Positions 1-5,720 of a DNA stretch of 6,969 nt are shown here, one piece after another (position 1 is the stretch's first letter; each line of letters opens with the position of its first letter). The notes under the pieces were generated by a model. It saw nothing but the letters and a program-made list of their open reading frames with translations, was not told where the DNA came from and did no database searches. Location: assembly GCA_946480685.1 (NCBI GenBank), contig CAMLLI010000219.1, positions 1-6,969 on the forward strand, in the 5' to 3' direction. The DNA is from an uncultured Flammeovirgaceae bacterium (GTDB lineage: Bacteria; Bacteroidota; Bacteroidia; Cytophagales; Cyclobacteriaceae). Position numbers and translations under genes: made by a program.

Positions 1-65
1 TTGTAAAATGTAAATGCGTCTTCTGCGTTTCCGTTGAAATGAATGTAAGGATTGATATGTGCCAT
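1..65 (-). CDS. VOC family (PhnB-like glyoxalase fold) protein, N-terminal fragment
   Basis: Reading the minus strand from the ATG at 65-63 gives MAHINPYIHFNGNAEDAF followed by TFY, and the frame stays open to the window edge. This matches the usual opening of PhnB-like VOC proteins: a first beta strand (INPYIHF) followed by the N-A-E-x-A-x-x-F-Y segment. The family folds as paired beta-alpha-beta-beta-beta modules. It includes metal-dependent lyases, dioxygenases and resistance proteins, but many PhnB-like members have no known substrate. Only 21 codons and 2 bases are visible, so metal ligands cannot be checked. The start lies 60 bases after the SRPBCC stop on the same strand, which suggests a third gene of the arsR operon. 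The family call rests on a short match. Confidence 0.72.
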   Translation of the reverse strand, partial: MAHINPYIHFNGNAEDAFTFY

Positions 66-125
66 GTGTTCTGTTTTTAAGTTTGATGAAACTGATTTAC
101 TCGCGGAACAAGTTTAAACTATATA

Positions 126-650
126 TCACCTGGATGATTTTGATAACTGCTGGGCGGCCAGGAGTTCTTTCAGGTTTTCATAGGTCATGGTCATTCCTAT
201 CTTGAATCCTTCCAGCACCATCTCTAACCGTTCGCGCGATTCGTTATAGATGCTGATATATACTTTTGTCCACCGATCATTATCGGGGCCGTTATGTTCG
301 CTGAAATTCAAATCCCAATCAGAGCCATACTCGTCAGGGTTTTCATCTTTATCTGCGAAGACATTAAACATTTTGAAATTGGTTTTTGGACTAATAGAAG
401 TATATCGCTGGATACCCCAACGCTCTTGTCCTTCAGGACTTACCATCGCATAAAACCTGCGGCCACCAACTTTGAAATCCATATACTTCGTTTTTGAAAC
501 GAACGGTTTCGGTGCATACCACTGATCAAGAATTTCAGGTACCGTAAACGCATCCCATACCATATCCAGGTCTGCATTAAATTCCATGGTTATAGATACG
601 GTTTTTGTTGCCTTGTCAAGGACAAAATCGAAGGGTGAATTGTTTGTCAT
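126..650 (-). CDS. SRPBCC / AHSA1-type (START-like) domain protein
   Basis: This 174-residue protein has the layout of the AHSA1 branch of the SRPBCC (Bet v 1-like) superfamily. A first strand ([20 protein letters not shown], about residues 17-36) leads into the P-E-x-L-x-Q-W-Y helix (38-45). A Gly-Gly turn and strand ([14 protein letters not shown]) follows, and a long C-terminal helix (about 145-168) closes the hydrophobic cavity. Such proteins bind hydrophobic ligands or act as co-chaperone-like factors; the ligand is unknown here. There is no signal peptide, so it should be cytoplasmic. Its ATG overlaps the arsR stop in an ATGA arrangement, which points to translational coupling and control by the ArsR repressor. 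ArsR next to an AHSA1-type gene is a pairing often seen in bacteria, usually with no assigned function. Confidence 0.88.
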   Translation of the reverse strand: MTNNSPFDFVLDKATKTVSITMEFNADLDMVWDAFTVPEILDQWYAPKPFVSKTKYMDFKVGGRRFYAMVSPEGQERWGIQRYTSISPKTNFKMFNVFADKDENPDEYGSDWDLNFSEHNGPDNDRWTKVYISIYNESRERLEMVLEGFKIGMTMTYENLKELLAAQQLSKSSR

Positions 651-973
651 TTTTTCTGTTTTTTCATGGTTGATAATACGTCACTAAGTTGATGAAACCG
701 GGCTTCCCAGATTTTTCTGAATTGGCTTAGCCATTTATCGATCTCTTTCATTTTTTCAATTTCAAGTGAATAGTAGATTTCTCTTCCTCGTTGTTCTTGT
801 TTCAGAAGATCACACTCCGTAAGAATCTGAATGTGTTTGGAAACCGCCTGCCTGCTGGTCTTAAATTCTTCTGCGATGGCATTCGGTGTCATTGCCTGCG
901 CTGCAATCAATACCAGGATTGCCCTGCGGGTCGGGTCGGCTATCGCCTGAAAAATATCGCGTCTGACTTCCAT
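647..973 (-). CDS. ArsR-family winged-helix transcriptional repressor
   Basis: From the ATG at 973-971 the protein is 108 residues ([20 protein letters not shown]...), normal for the family. The opening [14 protein letters not shown] is the standard first helix of the non-metal ArsR group. The helix-turn-helix spans about residues 29-52 (TPNAIAEEF...[12 protein letters not shown]), and the wing follows ([10 protein letters not shown]). The metal-binding CxC motif of arsenic or cadmium sensors is absent; only one Cys (in TECDLL) is nearby, so metal sensing is unlikely. A TTG start at 985 would add four residues, but it falls inside an operator and just downstream of the promoter, so ATG 973 is preferred. 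The stop overlaps the SRPBCC start. The paired operators immediately upstream suggest autorepression. Confidence 0.92.
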   Translation of the reverse strand: MEVRRDIFQAIADPTRRAILVLIAAQAMTPNAIAEEFKTSRQAVSKHIQILTECDLLKQEQRGREIYYSLEIEKMKEIDKWLSQFRKIWEARFHQLSDVLSTMKKQKK

Positions 974-980
974 AAATATG

Positions 981-998
981 TGCAACTAAGTGATTGCA
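981..998. promoter_or_regulatory. ArsR operator, proximal copy (TGCAA-N8-TTGCA)
   Basis: The 18-bp imperfect palindrome TGCAACTAAGTGATTGCA has perfect 5-bp outer arms and two-fold symmetry. It begins at the inner end of the -7 box and covers the expected transcription start. Its half sites fit TGCAAYYAN, the same pattern as the second copy 26 bp away. A dimeric ArsR protein bound here would block start-site access. The assignment to the adjacent ArsR is inferred from position. Confidence 0.6.
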
Positions 999-1028
999 AA
1001 TATACGTGCAATTATCTGGTTGCGCAAA
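997..1028 (-). promoter_or_regulatory. Bacteroidota-type promoter for the arsR operon
   Basis: Read on the minus strand, TTTG (1028-1025) is followed after 20 bp by TATATTTG (1004-997). This is a full match to the phylum pattern of a -33 TTTG box and a -7 TAnnTTTG box with a spacer of about 19-21 bp. Transcription should begin near 990, leaving a leader of roughly 17 bases before the ATG at 973. The boxes are seen directly; the function is inferred from the known consensus. Confidence 0.7.
1007..1024. promoter_or_regulatory. ArsR operator, distal copy within the promoter spacer
   Basis: TGCAATTATCTGGTTGCG repeats the proximal operator with the same 18-bp length and inner spacing; one outermost base pair is broken. 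It fills nearly all of the 20-bp spacer between the -33 and -7 boxes, so a bound repressor would exclude RNA polymerase. The centre-to-centre distance to the proximal copy is 26 bp. Confidence 0.58.
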
Positions 1029-1138
1029 ATAAAACCTCAGATTTATTTACAAACACCAGAACAGGGGAGGTGGCGAATGTTTTAGATGGCGCCAAAATTT
1101 GATTTTTGGTAGAAGCGAAGAAACTACTGGAAAGTATA

Positions 1139-1191
1139 TTTAAGGCTCAGGAAGGACACTTGAAATTTGATTAGTTGCAATCCGGTTGTAA
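1139..1191 (+). promoter_or_regulatory. Possible promoter and operator of the first Crp/Fnr gene
   Basis: TTTA (1139-1142) and GAAATTTG (1162-1169) are separated by 19 bp, each one base off the Bacteroidota -33/-7 consensus. TTGCAA-N5-TTGTAA (1175-1191) follows, where transcription would start. The match is weak and the call is tentative. Confidence 0.3.
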
Positions 1192-1204
1192 TAGTATATA
1201 TAGT

Positions 1205-1774
1205 ATGCAGCAATTCTGGGATATAGTAGATTCATACGCAAAGATTTCGGATGAAAGCAAAGCAGCCTGGGCAAACATACTGAGGCGAAAGACTTATGCG
1301 AAGGATCAGTATTTTATTTTAGAAGGCGAGGTTGCCCACACCGTAGCCTTCGTTGTAAAGGGATTGTTCTCTAAATTTCATACAACCCGAGAAGGTGAAG
1401 TAGTTATTAAACGTTTCTTCTTTGAAAATTTCTTTGTGGCATCCACCAGTTCGGTGCTGGCGAAAACACCGAGTCTCTTTTCAATAAAAGTGCTGGAGCC
1501 GAGCACTGTTCTCGAGTATAATTTTCAGGAGTTTAAGAACCTCACAACAAAATATCCGGATATAGCGGCATTTTATATCCGGTATATGGAACTGCATTGG
1601 ATCATTGAAAAAGAACCGCTTGAAATATCCTTCCGATATGATGCAGCAAAAGTGAAGTATGCAAATTTTTTAAAGACATATCCGCTGCTGGAGTCGCGAC
1701 TTAAGCTTCATGAGATTGCGGCCTACCTTGGAATCACACCAACGCAGTTGAGCAGAATCCGTTCGGAAAAATAA
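1205..1774 (+). CDS. Crp/Fnr-type transcriptional regulator
   Basis: The 189-residue protein has an N-terminal cyclic-nucleotide-binding-like beta roll (about residues 25-115). Typical elements are FILEGEVAHTVAFVVKGLFSKF and the strand pairs that follow. A dimer helix comes next, and a short C-terminal helix-turn-helix (LHEIAAYLGITPTQLSRIR, about 168-187) ends the protein. This compact form is widespread in Bacteroidota, and the effector is usually unknown. A TTG start ten codons upstream (1175) extends the frame, but its residues do not look like family sequence, so ATG 1205 is chosen. The gene is divergent from arsR with 231 bp between starts. A weak promoter (TTTA, 19 bp, GAAATTTG, 1139-1169) is followed by an imperfect palindrome (TTGCAA-N5-TTGTAA, 1175-1191) near the expected start site, which could be an autoregulatory operator. 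Targets cannot be told from sequence. Confidence 0.88.
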   Translation: MQQFWDIVDSYAKISDESKAAWANILRRKTYAKDQYFILEGEVAHTVAFVVKGLFSKFHTTREGEVVIKRFFFENFFVASTSSVLAKTPSLFSIKVLEPSTVLEYNFQEFKNLTTKYPDIAAFYIRYMELHWIIEKEPLEISFRYDAAKVKYANFLKTYPLLESRLKLHEIAAYLGITPTQLSRIRSEK

Positions 1775-1801
1775 ATTTTTAATTCATCAACATATGTAAA
1801 G

Positions 1802-1829
1802 GCGCGGGTTCTCTGCTGCGCGTAATTTT
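1802..1829 (+). terminator. Weak hairpin after the first Crp/Fnr gene
   Basis: GCGC at 1802-1805 can pair with GCGC at 1818-1821, with one G-T pair inside, and is followed by TAATTTT. The stem is short and the loop long, so it is only a possible terminator. Confidence 0.22.
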
Positions 1830-1830
1830 G
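1823..1830 (+). promoter_or_regulatory. Possible -7 box upstream of the DUF1801 gene
   Basis: TAATTTTG is a full match to TAnnTTTG, but no TTTG box lies about 20 bp upstream and the leader to ATG 1947 would be over 100 bases. An inverted repeat begins at its inner end (ACTCAGT 1831-1837 with ACTGAGT 1873-1879). Confidence 0.28.
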
Positions 1831-1946
1831 ACTCAGTAATCAAATGAATCTGGAAATATAGGCATAGGTATAACTGAGTTTAAACTGGCGTTGATTCAAT
1901 TAGCAACGGTATAATTTCATTTTATAAAAACAAAATCAGTACAATC

Positions 1947-2303
1947 ATGAGCTCAAAAAAAGTTGAAGACTTCTTTCAAAAACTCAGGCATCCGCTCAAA
2001 GCAGAAATGGAAGCTGCGTGCAGGATTATCGCAGAAGCCAGTCCGAAAATTGTTGAAGATGTGAAATGGGGTGGTCCGAGTTACGACTATAAGGAGCCAA
2101 TGGCTACGTTCAGCCCCAGGGTAACAGAATATGTGGCGATCATATTTCACAAAGGTGAATTACTCCTTGGGAAATCGGATTTGTTAGAGCCCGCACCGAA
2201 AGGTAAAGCGTATGTGAAATTTCATTCCATGGATGAGGTGCTGAAACATAAGGCGGGTCTTCAAAAGATCGTTCGCGAATGGATCAAAATCATGGATGCA
2301 TAG
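1947..2303 (+). CDS. DUF1801 (YdhG-like) domain protein
   Basis: A 118-residue cytoplasmic protein of the DUF1801 family. It opens with a helical stretch (VEDFFQKLRHPLKAEMEAAC), followed by the family's KW-x-x-P-S-Y segment (K40 W41, P44 S45 Y46). Further on are a strand rich in aromatic residues (YVAIIFHKGELLL) and a C-terminal helix ending in WIKIMDA. Some family members, such as Bacillus YdhG, have been linked to a frataxin-like iron role, but most have no proven function and none is assumed here. Its length is complete for the short form. It stands alone between the Crp/Fnr gene and greB, with gaps of 172 and 112 bases. The start at ATG 1947 fits the family N-terminus. Confidence 0.85.
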   Translation: MSSKKVEDFFQKLRHPLKAEMEAACRIIAEASPKIVEDVKWGGPSYDYKEPMATFSPRVTEYVAIIFHKGELLLGKSDLLEPAPKGKAYVKFHSMDEVLKHKAGLQKIVREWIKIMDA

Positions 2304-2353
2304 TTACGCTCGTATACACTATATATAGCGATATAGATATTAGTTTATTTTGG

Positions 2354-2361
2354 TAAGTTTG
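2354..2361 (+). promoter_or_regulatory. Possible -7 box for greB
   Basis: TAAGTTTG matches TAnnTTTG and lies 54 bases before the greB ATG. No clear TTTG box is found 19-21 bp upstream. A small palindrome (ATGCA-CA-TGCAT, 2386-2397) sits in the predicted leader. Confidence 0.35.
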
Positions 2362-2415
2362 AATGATTATGTGATGATGCTTCGGATGCACATGCATACT
2401 TCGAACAAGTAAACT

Positions 2416-2889
2416 ATGAAAACGCAGTTAATTACCCCGGAAGGTTTAGAGAAGTTAAAAGCAGAGTTGGATCATCTGTGGCGGGTTGAACGTCCGGAGA
2501 CCACGCAAAAAGTAGCCTGGGCGGCAAGCCTTGGTGATCGTTCTGAAAATGCCGATTATCATTACAATAAAAAACGCCTGCGTGAAATTGATAGGCGCGT
2601 GCTTTATTTGCGTAAGTGTATTGATGATCTGAAGGTCGTGAGCTATTCACCTTTCCAGGAAGGCAAAGTATTGTTTGGCGCGTGGGTGGAAATTGAAAAT
2701 AACAAGGGCCAGCAAAAACGCTTGCGTATAGTCGGCTCTGATGAAATTATTGACGCCAAAGACTATATATCTGTAGACTCGCCCATGGCACATGCGTTAA
2801 TGAAAAAAGAAGTAGGCGATGAAGTAGTCGTGAAGACCGGTGCAGGAGAATTTGTGTGGCGTATTATTAAAATCGAATATCAGAAGTAA
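2416..2889 (+). CDS. greB: Transcription elongation (transcript cleavage) factor GreB
   Basis: At 157 residues this is very close to the usual GreB length. It carries the GreB hallmark block from WAASLGDRSENADY through NKKRLREIDRRVLYL. The N-terminal antiparallel coiled coil (about residues 8-75) enters the RNA polymerase secondary channel. D41 and E44 at its tip are the acidic pair that holds the catalytic metal ion for cleavage of backtracked RNA. The FKBP-like C-terminal domain (about 80-157) includes GAWVEIEN, KDYISVDSPMAHALM and KKEVGDEVVV. The SPMAHALMKKEVGD stretch and the basic helix distinguish it from GreA. It frees stalled polymerase and improves fidelity. A GIY-YIG-like gene follows after 35 bases and could be cotranscribed. 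Confidence 0.96.
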   Translation: MKTQLITPEGLEKLKAELDHLWRVERPETTQKVAWAASLGDRSENADYHYNKKRLREIDRRVLYLRKCIDDLKVVSYSPFQEGKVLFGAWVEIENNKGQQKRLRIVGSDEIIDAKDYISVDSPMAHALMKKEVGDEVVVKTGAGEFVWRIIKIEYQK

Positions 2890-2924
2890 CATTTTATCCT
2901 GCATCAGGTCGAACCAAAAGTCAC

Positions 2925-3269
2925 ATGGGTTATCGGGTATATGTTGTGGAGCTTTCAAAAAAGGTCTTTACCGAGAACAGAAAATTTCGGGAAGCCAATC
3001 CGCAATTCAATGGCGTGCTCGAATGTCTGTATGTGGGGATGACGAGCAAAACTCCGCAGGAACGATTTATCCAACACCGTACGGGCTATGTGAATAAGAA
3101 AGGACATAAGCTGTCAGCGAGCATTGTCCAGAAGTACGGAATGTATCTGCGTCCGAGTCTCTATGATCATCTTAATTTAAAAACCATGACAAGAGCCGAA
3201 GCACTTGCCATGGAAGAAAAACTTGCCTGGGACTTAAGGCGTCAGGGATACGCAGTATGGTTCAATTGA
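2925..3269 (+). CDS. GIY-YIG-like endonuclease-fold protein, small
   Basis: The 114-residue protein resembles small GIY-YIG domain proteins. YRVYVVEL (residues 3-10) takes the place of the GIY strand and CLYVGMT (34-40) that of the YIG strand. R47 and H51 in TPQERFIQHRTG match the helix that bears the catalytic Arg, and E97 or E98 in RAEALAMEEKLAWDLR may be the metal-binding Glu. A long insertion (about 11-32) separates the two signature strands. The ending LRRQGYAVW is typical of this subgroup. There is no DNA-binding domain, so it is a stand-alone nuclease fold whose substrate is unknown. It follows greB by 35 bases on the same strand, which suggests readthrough and perhaps a link to nucleic-acid repair. 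ATG 2925 starts just before the first strand. Fold confidence is moderate to high; activity is unproven. Confidence 0.75.
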   Translation: MGYRVYVVELSKKVFTENRKFREANPQFNGVLECLYVGMTSKTPQERFIQHRTGYVNKKGHKLSASIVQKYGMYLRPSLYDHLNLKTMTRAEALAMEEKLAWDLRRQGYAVWFN

Positions 3270-3305
3270 TGTATACTTCTGCGCGGATGTCCTATTCGGC
3301 TACAA

Positions 3306-3740
3306 CTACTTCACCACCTCACTCACCAGAATTACCGGTGCAACGTTAGTGTAATTGACGAAGTCAGCTCTGATAGCATCTCTATTGGGAGCAATAGCTG
3401 CCTGGTAATCCTCCAGACTCTTTACGTAGAATGTTCCGATCGCCATATAGGGCAGTGGTTGGTTGGGGATACCACTGGCTACACCTTTTTCAATAGTATA
3501 TTTTACCAGATTAGATCCGAGAAACTTGGCAACCATTGGCATGTGCTTCGTTTCATAGTACTCCATATTAAATGTTTTACCCTCTGCAAAAGGGTACATG
3601 ACCGAGACCTTGATCAAGCCTTTTTCAGCAACATCGGAGTTGTGCTTTTTACTTTTTGGCGATTGTTTTTCCTGGCCAACGGCATGAAAACACACGGCTA
3701 GAAGTAAGAACGCGAACGCGATTAACAGTTTGGATTTCAT
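3306..3740 (-). CDS. Secreted EthD-domain protein
   Basis: From ATG 3740 the product has 144 residues. A signal peptide is clear: MKSKLLIAFAFLLLAVCFHAVG, with probable cleavage after AVG near residue 22. C17 does not sit in a good lipobox, so type I processing is more likely than lipidation. After a polar linker (about 23-42) comes an EthD-like ferredoxin-fold domain (about 43-143). It has the family's strand VSVMYP, the Y-Y-x-T-K-H-M-P segment with H66, and a late strand with GTFYVKSLEDYQAAI. EthD proteins are small dimeric alpha-beta barrels; the founder is needed for ether degradation in Rhodococcus, but most relatives have unknown roles. An export signal is unusual for the founder but seen in Bacteroidota. 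The open frame extends upstream to 3893, but the signal peptide fixes the start at 3740. It converges with the GIY-YIG-like gene. Confidence 0.85.
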   Translation of the reverse strand: MKSKLLIAFAFLLLAVCFHAVGQEKQSPKSKKHNSDVAEKGLIKVSVMYPFAEGKTFNMEYYETKHMPMVAKFLGSNLVKYTIEKGVASGIPNQPLPYMAIGTFYVKSLEDYQAAIAPNRDAIRADFVNYTNVAPVILVSEVVK

Positions 3741-3773
3741 ATATTTTATTGTTTGAATGTTGGGTCTGGCATC

Positions 3774-3790
3774 GTAGACTCGTAATCTAC
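3774..3790. repeat. Small inverted repeat at the EthD start site
   Basis: GTAGA (3774-3778) and TCTAC (3786-3790) are perfect 5-bp arms around a 7-base centre. The repeat starts at the predicted transcription start, so it could be an operator or a 5' RNA hairpin. Confidence 0.35.
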
Positions 3791-3796
3791 AAAAAT

Positions 3797-3829
3797 CAAA
3801 CATTAACTGCGATAAGGACAGTGTGCAAA
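3797..3829 (-). promoter_or_regulatory. Probable promoter of the EthD gene
   Basis: On the minus strand TTTG (3829-3826) and AATGTTTG (3804-3797) are separated by 21 bp; only the first base of the -7 box differs from consensus. The start site would be near 3790, giving a leader of about 50 bases. The TTTG box lies in the left arm of the palindrome at 3822-3841. Confidence 0.42.
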
Positions 3830-3841
3830 TCAGCTTGCACA
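3822..3841. promoter_or_regulatory. 20-bp palindrome between divergent promoters
   Basis: TGTGCAA (3822-3828) and TTGCACA (3835-3841) are perfect 7-bp arms with a 6-base centre. The left arm overlaps the EthD -33 box and the right arm overlaps the TTG of a possible plus-strand promoter. This is the expected place for a dimeric regulator controlling both directions. The regulator is unknown; the spacing differs from the arsR operators and from the TGTGA-N6-TCACA CRP site. Confidence 0.5.
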
Positions 3842-3863
3842 GATTAAACGACTGATACTTTTG
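3835..3863 (+). promoter_or_regulatory. Possible plus-strand promoter facing the 3888 micro-ORF
   Basis: TTG (3835-3837), 18 bp, then TACTTTTG (3856-3863), a full TAnnTTTG match. Transcription would start near 3870, but no ordinary gene follows, only short reading frames and a hairpin at 3983-4003. Confidence 0.35.
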
Positions 3864-3973
3864 TACGAACGAAAATTCTGTTTCGGTATGCACGCCATTG
3901 ACTATGTATTGGTCTGGTCAACTACAATGTCGAATGGATCGAACGCGATGCAACGTCTGCCCTAGACGCCCTT

Positions 3974-4004
3974 TGAAAAATAAAGCCGGGTTAGCCCCGG
4001 CTTA
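3974..4004 (-). terminator. Rho-independent terminator for the NmrA transcript
   Basis: AAGCCGGG (3983-3990) pairs perfectly with CCCGGCTT (3996-4003) around a 5-base loop. On the minus strand the stem is followed by TTTATTTTT, the classic T-rich tail. It lies about 95 bases past the NmrA stop. In the plus direction the tail (ATTAAT) is poor, so it acts mainly on minus-strand transcripts. Confidence 0.72.
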
Positions 4005-4096
4005 TTAATGGAAGAAATTTACTTGCTTAGAAAATCTCAGGTCAACATGCATAACGAGTTGTGCTGTAGTCTAAGAAATCGTTCGACATCTTTTTA

Positions 4097-4975
4097 TTAT
4101 AGGTTTAGTTTAATCCATTCGTTCAGTGATGTGAATGGCTCCGTTGAAATATCTTTAGCCATTTGAATTTGGGCGTCTGAATTAGGTCCCATATATGTAT
4201 AGGACTCGAAATAAGCCAACAACTGGGCAACTGCTGCTGCTCCATCGAAGAAATTGGAAAACACCTCTGGTGGAACTCGGTTAAAACTGTAGTCTTTCCC
4301 GTTAGCTTTGAACACTTTCACAACATCATTGAAGCTATTCAATTCAGTTGCCAGCGATAAATAACTTCCTTTCCCAACCTTCTCGGGATTTAAAAATACT
4401 CCTGCAACTACTTTTCCTAAATCGCTAATGTCTGCCATGTGGATTACTCGCTTGGCAGGGTCGATGGGTAAGGTCCATCCGACAGTACCATCCGGTTGCT
4501 GTTGTGGCGCTAACTGTCCCGTAAAATTTTGAAAGTAACACGGAGGCTGAACAAATGTATAATTTGAAAATCCTGCGTTTTTTACGAGGTCATCAACTTT
4601 TGCTTTTCCTGTAAATTGAGGAACATCAAACTGACCGTTACTAATTTTTTCAACGTCCGGTAAAGTAGACCAGACGAAGTGATTCACATGAGCTTTTCTG
4701 GCAGCTTCTATCGCTATATTTCCTTGTGCTAATTCATCTGCTCCTTCCCAAAAATTAGTCACCACAAACACACCGTATGCATCTTTGAATGCGTTGGTTA
4801 ATGATACAAGGTCCGTTAAGTCAGCTTGTACTACTTCATCGGCCTTGCCTTGATATTTACTCACGTTTCGGGTAATGGCCCTGACTTTGAAAGAACCAAT
4901 CTTCACCAGAGCATTTACTACTCCTTTTCCTTGCAGACCAGTCGCACCAACGACCGCAATTATTTTCTTTCCCAT
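4097..4975 (-). CDS. NmrA-like NAD(P)-binding protein (atypical SDR)
   Basis: From ATG 4975 the protein has 292 residues, a normal length for NmrA-like proteins. The Rossmann start KIIAVVGATGLQGKGVV holds G10-x-x-G13-x-x-G16 for dinucleotide binding. AITRN after the second strand supplies an Arg suited to the NADP phosphate, and QADLTD follows as the usual acidic segment. The central HFVWSTLPDV strand and the TFVQPPCYFQNF region fit NmrA/HSCARG-type proteins, which act as redox sensors or as reductases; the classical SDR YxxxK catalytic pair is not evident. The open frame extends to 5029, but those 18 residues are outside the family pattern. A Crp/Fnr-type gene lies 93 bases upstream on the same strand and may regulate it. 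A minus-strand terminator follows. Confidence 0.9.
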   Translation of the reverse strand: MGKKIIAVVGATGLQGKGVVNALVKIGSFKVRAITRNVSKYQGKADEVVQADLTDLVSLTNAFKDAYGVFVVTNFWEGADELAQGNIAIEAARKAHVNHFVWSTLPDVEKISNGQFDVPQFTGKAKVDDLVKNAGFSNYTFVQPPCYFQNFTGQLAPQQQPDGTVGWTLPIDPAKRVIHMADISDLGKVVAGVFLNPEKVGKGSYLSLATELNSFNDVVKVFKANGKDYSFNRVPPEVFSNFFDGAAAVAQLLAYFESYTYMGPNSDAQIQMAKDISTEPFTSLNEWIKLNL

Positions 4976-5068
4976 CTTGAATGTTTTTAGAATTAACAAT
5001 GACACAAAGATGGAAGCGATGCAAGGCATGCACCTATAATGTACCTTAAGTAAGAGTCTTAATGTAGA

Positions 5069-5650
5069 TTAAGTGTTGGCAATCTTATTTCGGATCGTGC
5101 TAAGAAACTCTGGTGTTACACCCAGGTATGAAGCGATCTGAACATTCGAGATGCGATTAAAAAAGTGGGGATATCTTTTTGAAAAGTCCAGATAACGCTC
5201 TTCAGCAGTGGAGCTGATATTCTGGAGGATTCGCCGTTGGGCACTTACCAGCGCATTCTCTGTAATTATTCTGAAGATTTGGTTGAATTTTAAGCTGTCA
5301 TCGAAAAATTTGACTTGGTCCTCCTTTTTTAATTGAAGGACAATTGAATTCTCGATAGCTTCTATATACAGTTGACTCGGCTCCTCTGAATAAAAGCTGC
5401 CGATATCCGTGATCCACCAGTTCTCAATAGCAAACTGCAGATTATGTTCTTTACCTTTTTCATCTACCATATACATTCTGAAACAACCCTCAACTACGAA
5501 TGTATGGTGCTTGCATATATCACCTTTTTGAAGAATAAATTGTCTTCGTTTAACGCTTCGTTCCTTGAAAGCTTCTTCCACAATAGACTTTTCTTTGTCG
5601 TTCAAAGGAAGATATTTTTCGAAATAGTCTGTTAATGGTTTCGTTGTCAT
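5069..5650 (-). CDS. Second Crp/Fnr-type transcriptional regulator
   Basis: From ATG 5650 this is a 193-residue protein of the compact Bacteroidota Crp/Fnr type. The beta roll (about residues 25-115) has RRQFILQKGDICKHHTFVVEG and GKEHNLQFAIENWWITD. Helices follow, and a short helix-turn-helix (VQIASYLGVTPEFLSTIR, about 170-187) ends it. The effector is unknown; no Fnr-like N-terminal Cys cluster is present. The frame stays open upstream to a GTG at 5767, adding a hydrophobic stretch. However, a perfect -7 box lies within that extension (5713-5720) and family proteins begin near MTTKPLTDYF, so ATG 5650 is chosen. The NmrA gene lies 93 bases downstream on the same strand, a plausible target or operon partner. 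Confidence 0.9.
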   Translation of the reverse strand: MTTKPLTDYFEKYLPLNDKEKSIVEEAFKERSVKRRQFILQKGDICKHHTFVVEGCFRMYMVDEKGKEHNLQFAIENWWITDIGSFYSEEPSQLYIEAIENSIVLQLKKEDQVKFFDDSLKFNQIFRIITENALVSAQRRILQNISSTAEERYLDFSKRYPHFFNRISNVQIASYLGVTPEFLSTIRNKIANT

Positions 5651-5712
5651 TTTCAAATTCGCTGGAGCCTTTAGGAATGCTGTCCGACCAGTTGCAACCT
5701 GTCCTGCGAATA

Positions 5713-5720
5713 CAAATGTA
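5713..5720 (-). promoter_or_regulatory. -7 box upstream of the second Crp/Fnr gene
   Basis: The minus strand reads TACATTTG, a full match to TAnnTTTG, giving a leader of about 55 bases. No TTTG box is found 19-21 bp upstream, so an activator may be required. A perfect 8-bp palindrome (GTTGCAAC, 5691-5698) lies in the predicted leader. Confidence 0.45.

Larger units (their letters stand above)
3741..4096. other. Intergenic region between the EthD and NmrA genes
   Basis: This 356-base stretch has no gene of ordinary size. It holds the EthD promoter and start-site repeat, the palindrome at 3822-3841, a possible opposite promoter, and two short plus-strand frames. One runs 25 codons from ATG 3888 and stops at 3965. 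The other, overlapping, is open from 3902 to the TGA at 3974-3976. The terminator-like hairpin comes next, and then about 90 bases without visible signals. Confidence 0.6.

Noticed and set aside
791..1102. 103-codon plus-strand frame opposite arsR
   Set aside because: It is the shadow of arsR and its operators, with a Cys-rich, non-family product.
2319..2328. CTATATATAG also found within 5825-5836, with a similar run at 1195-1203
   Set aside because: Short AT-rich palindromes of this kind are expected by chance in A/T-rich intergenic DNA.
3741..3893. 51-residue extension of the EthD protein
   Set aside because: A clear signal peptide starts at ATG 3740, and the predicted promoter lies within the extension.
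5691..5698. GTTGCAA upstream of both Crp/Fnr genes (also near 1174) as a shared operator
   Set aside because: Only 7 bases are shared and the surrounding symmetry differs, so a common operator is not supported.
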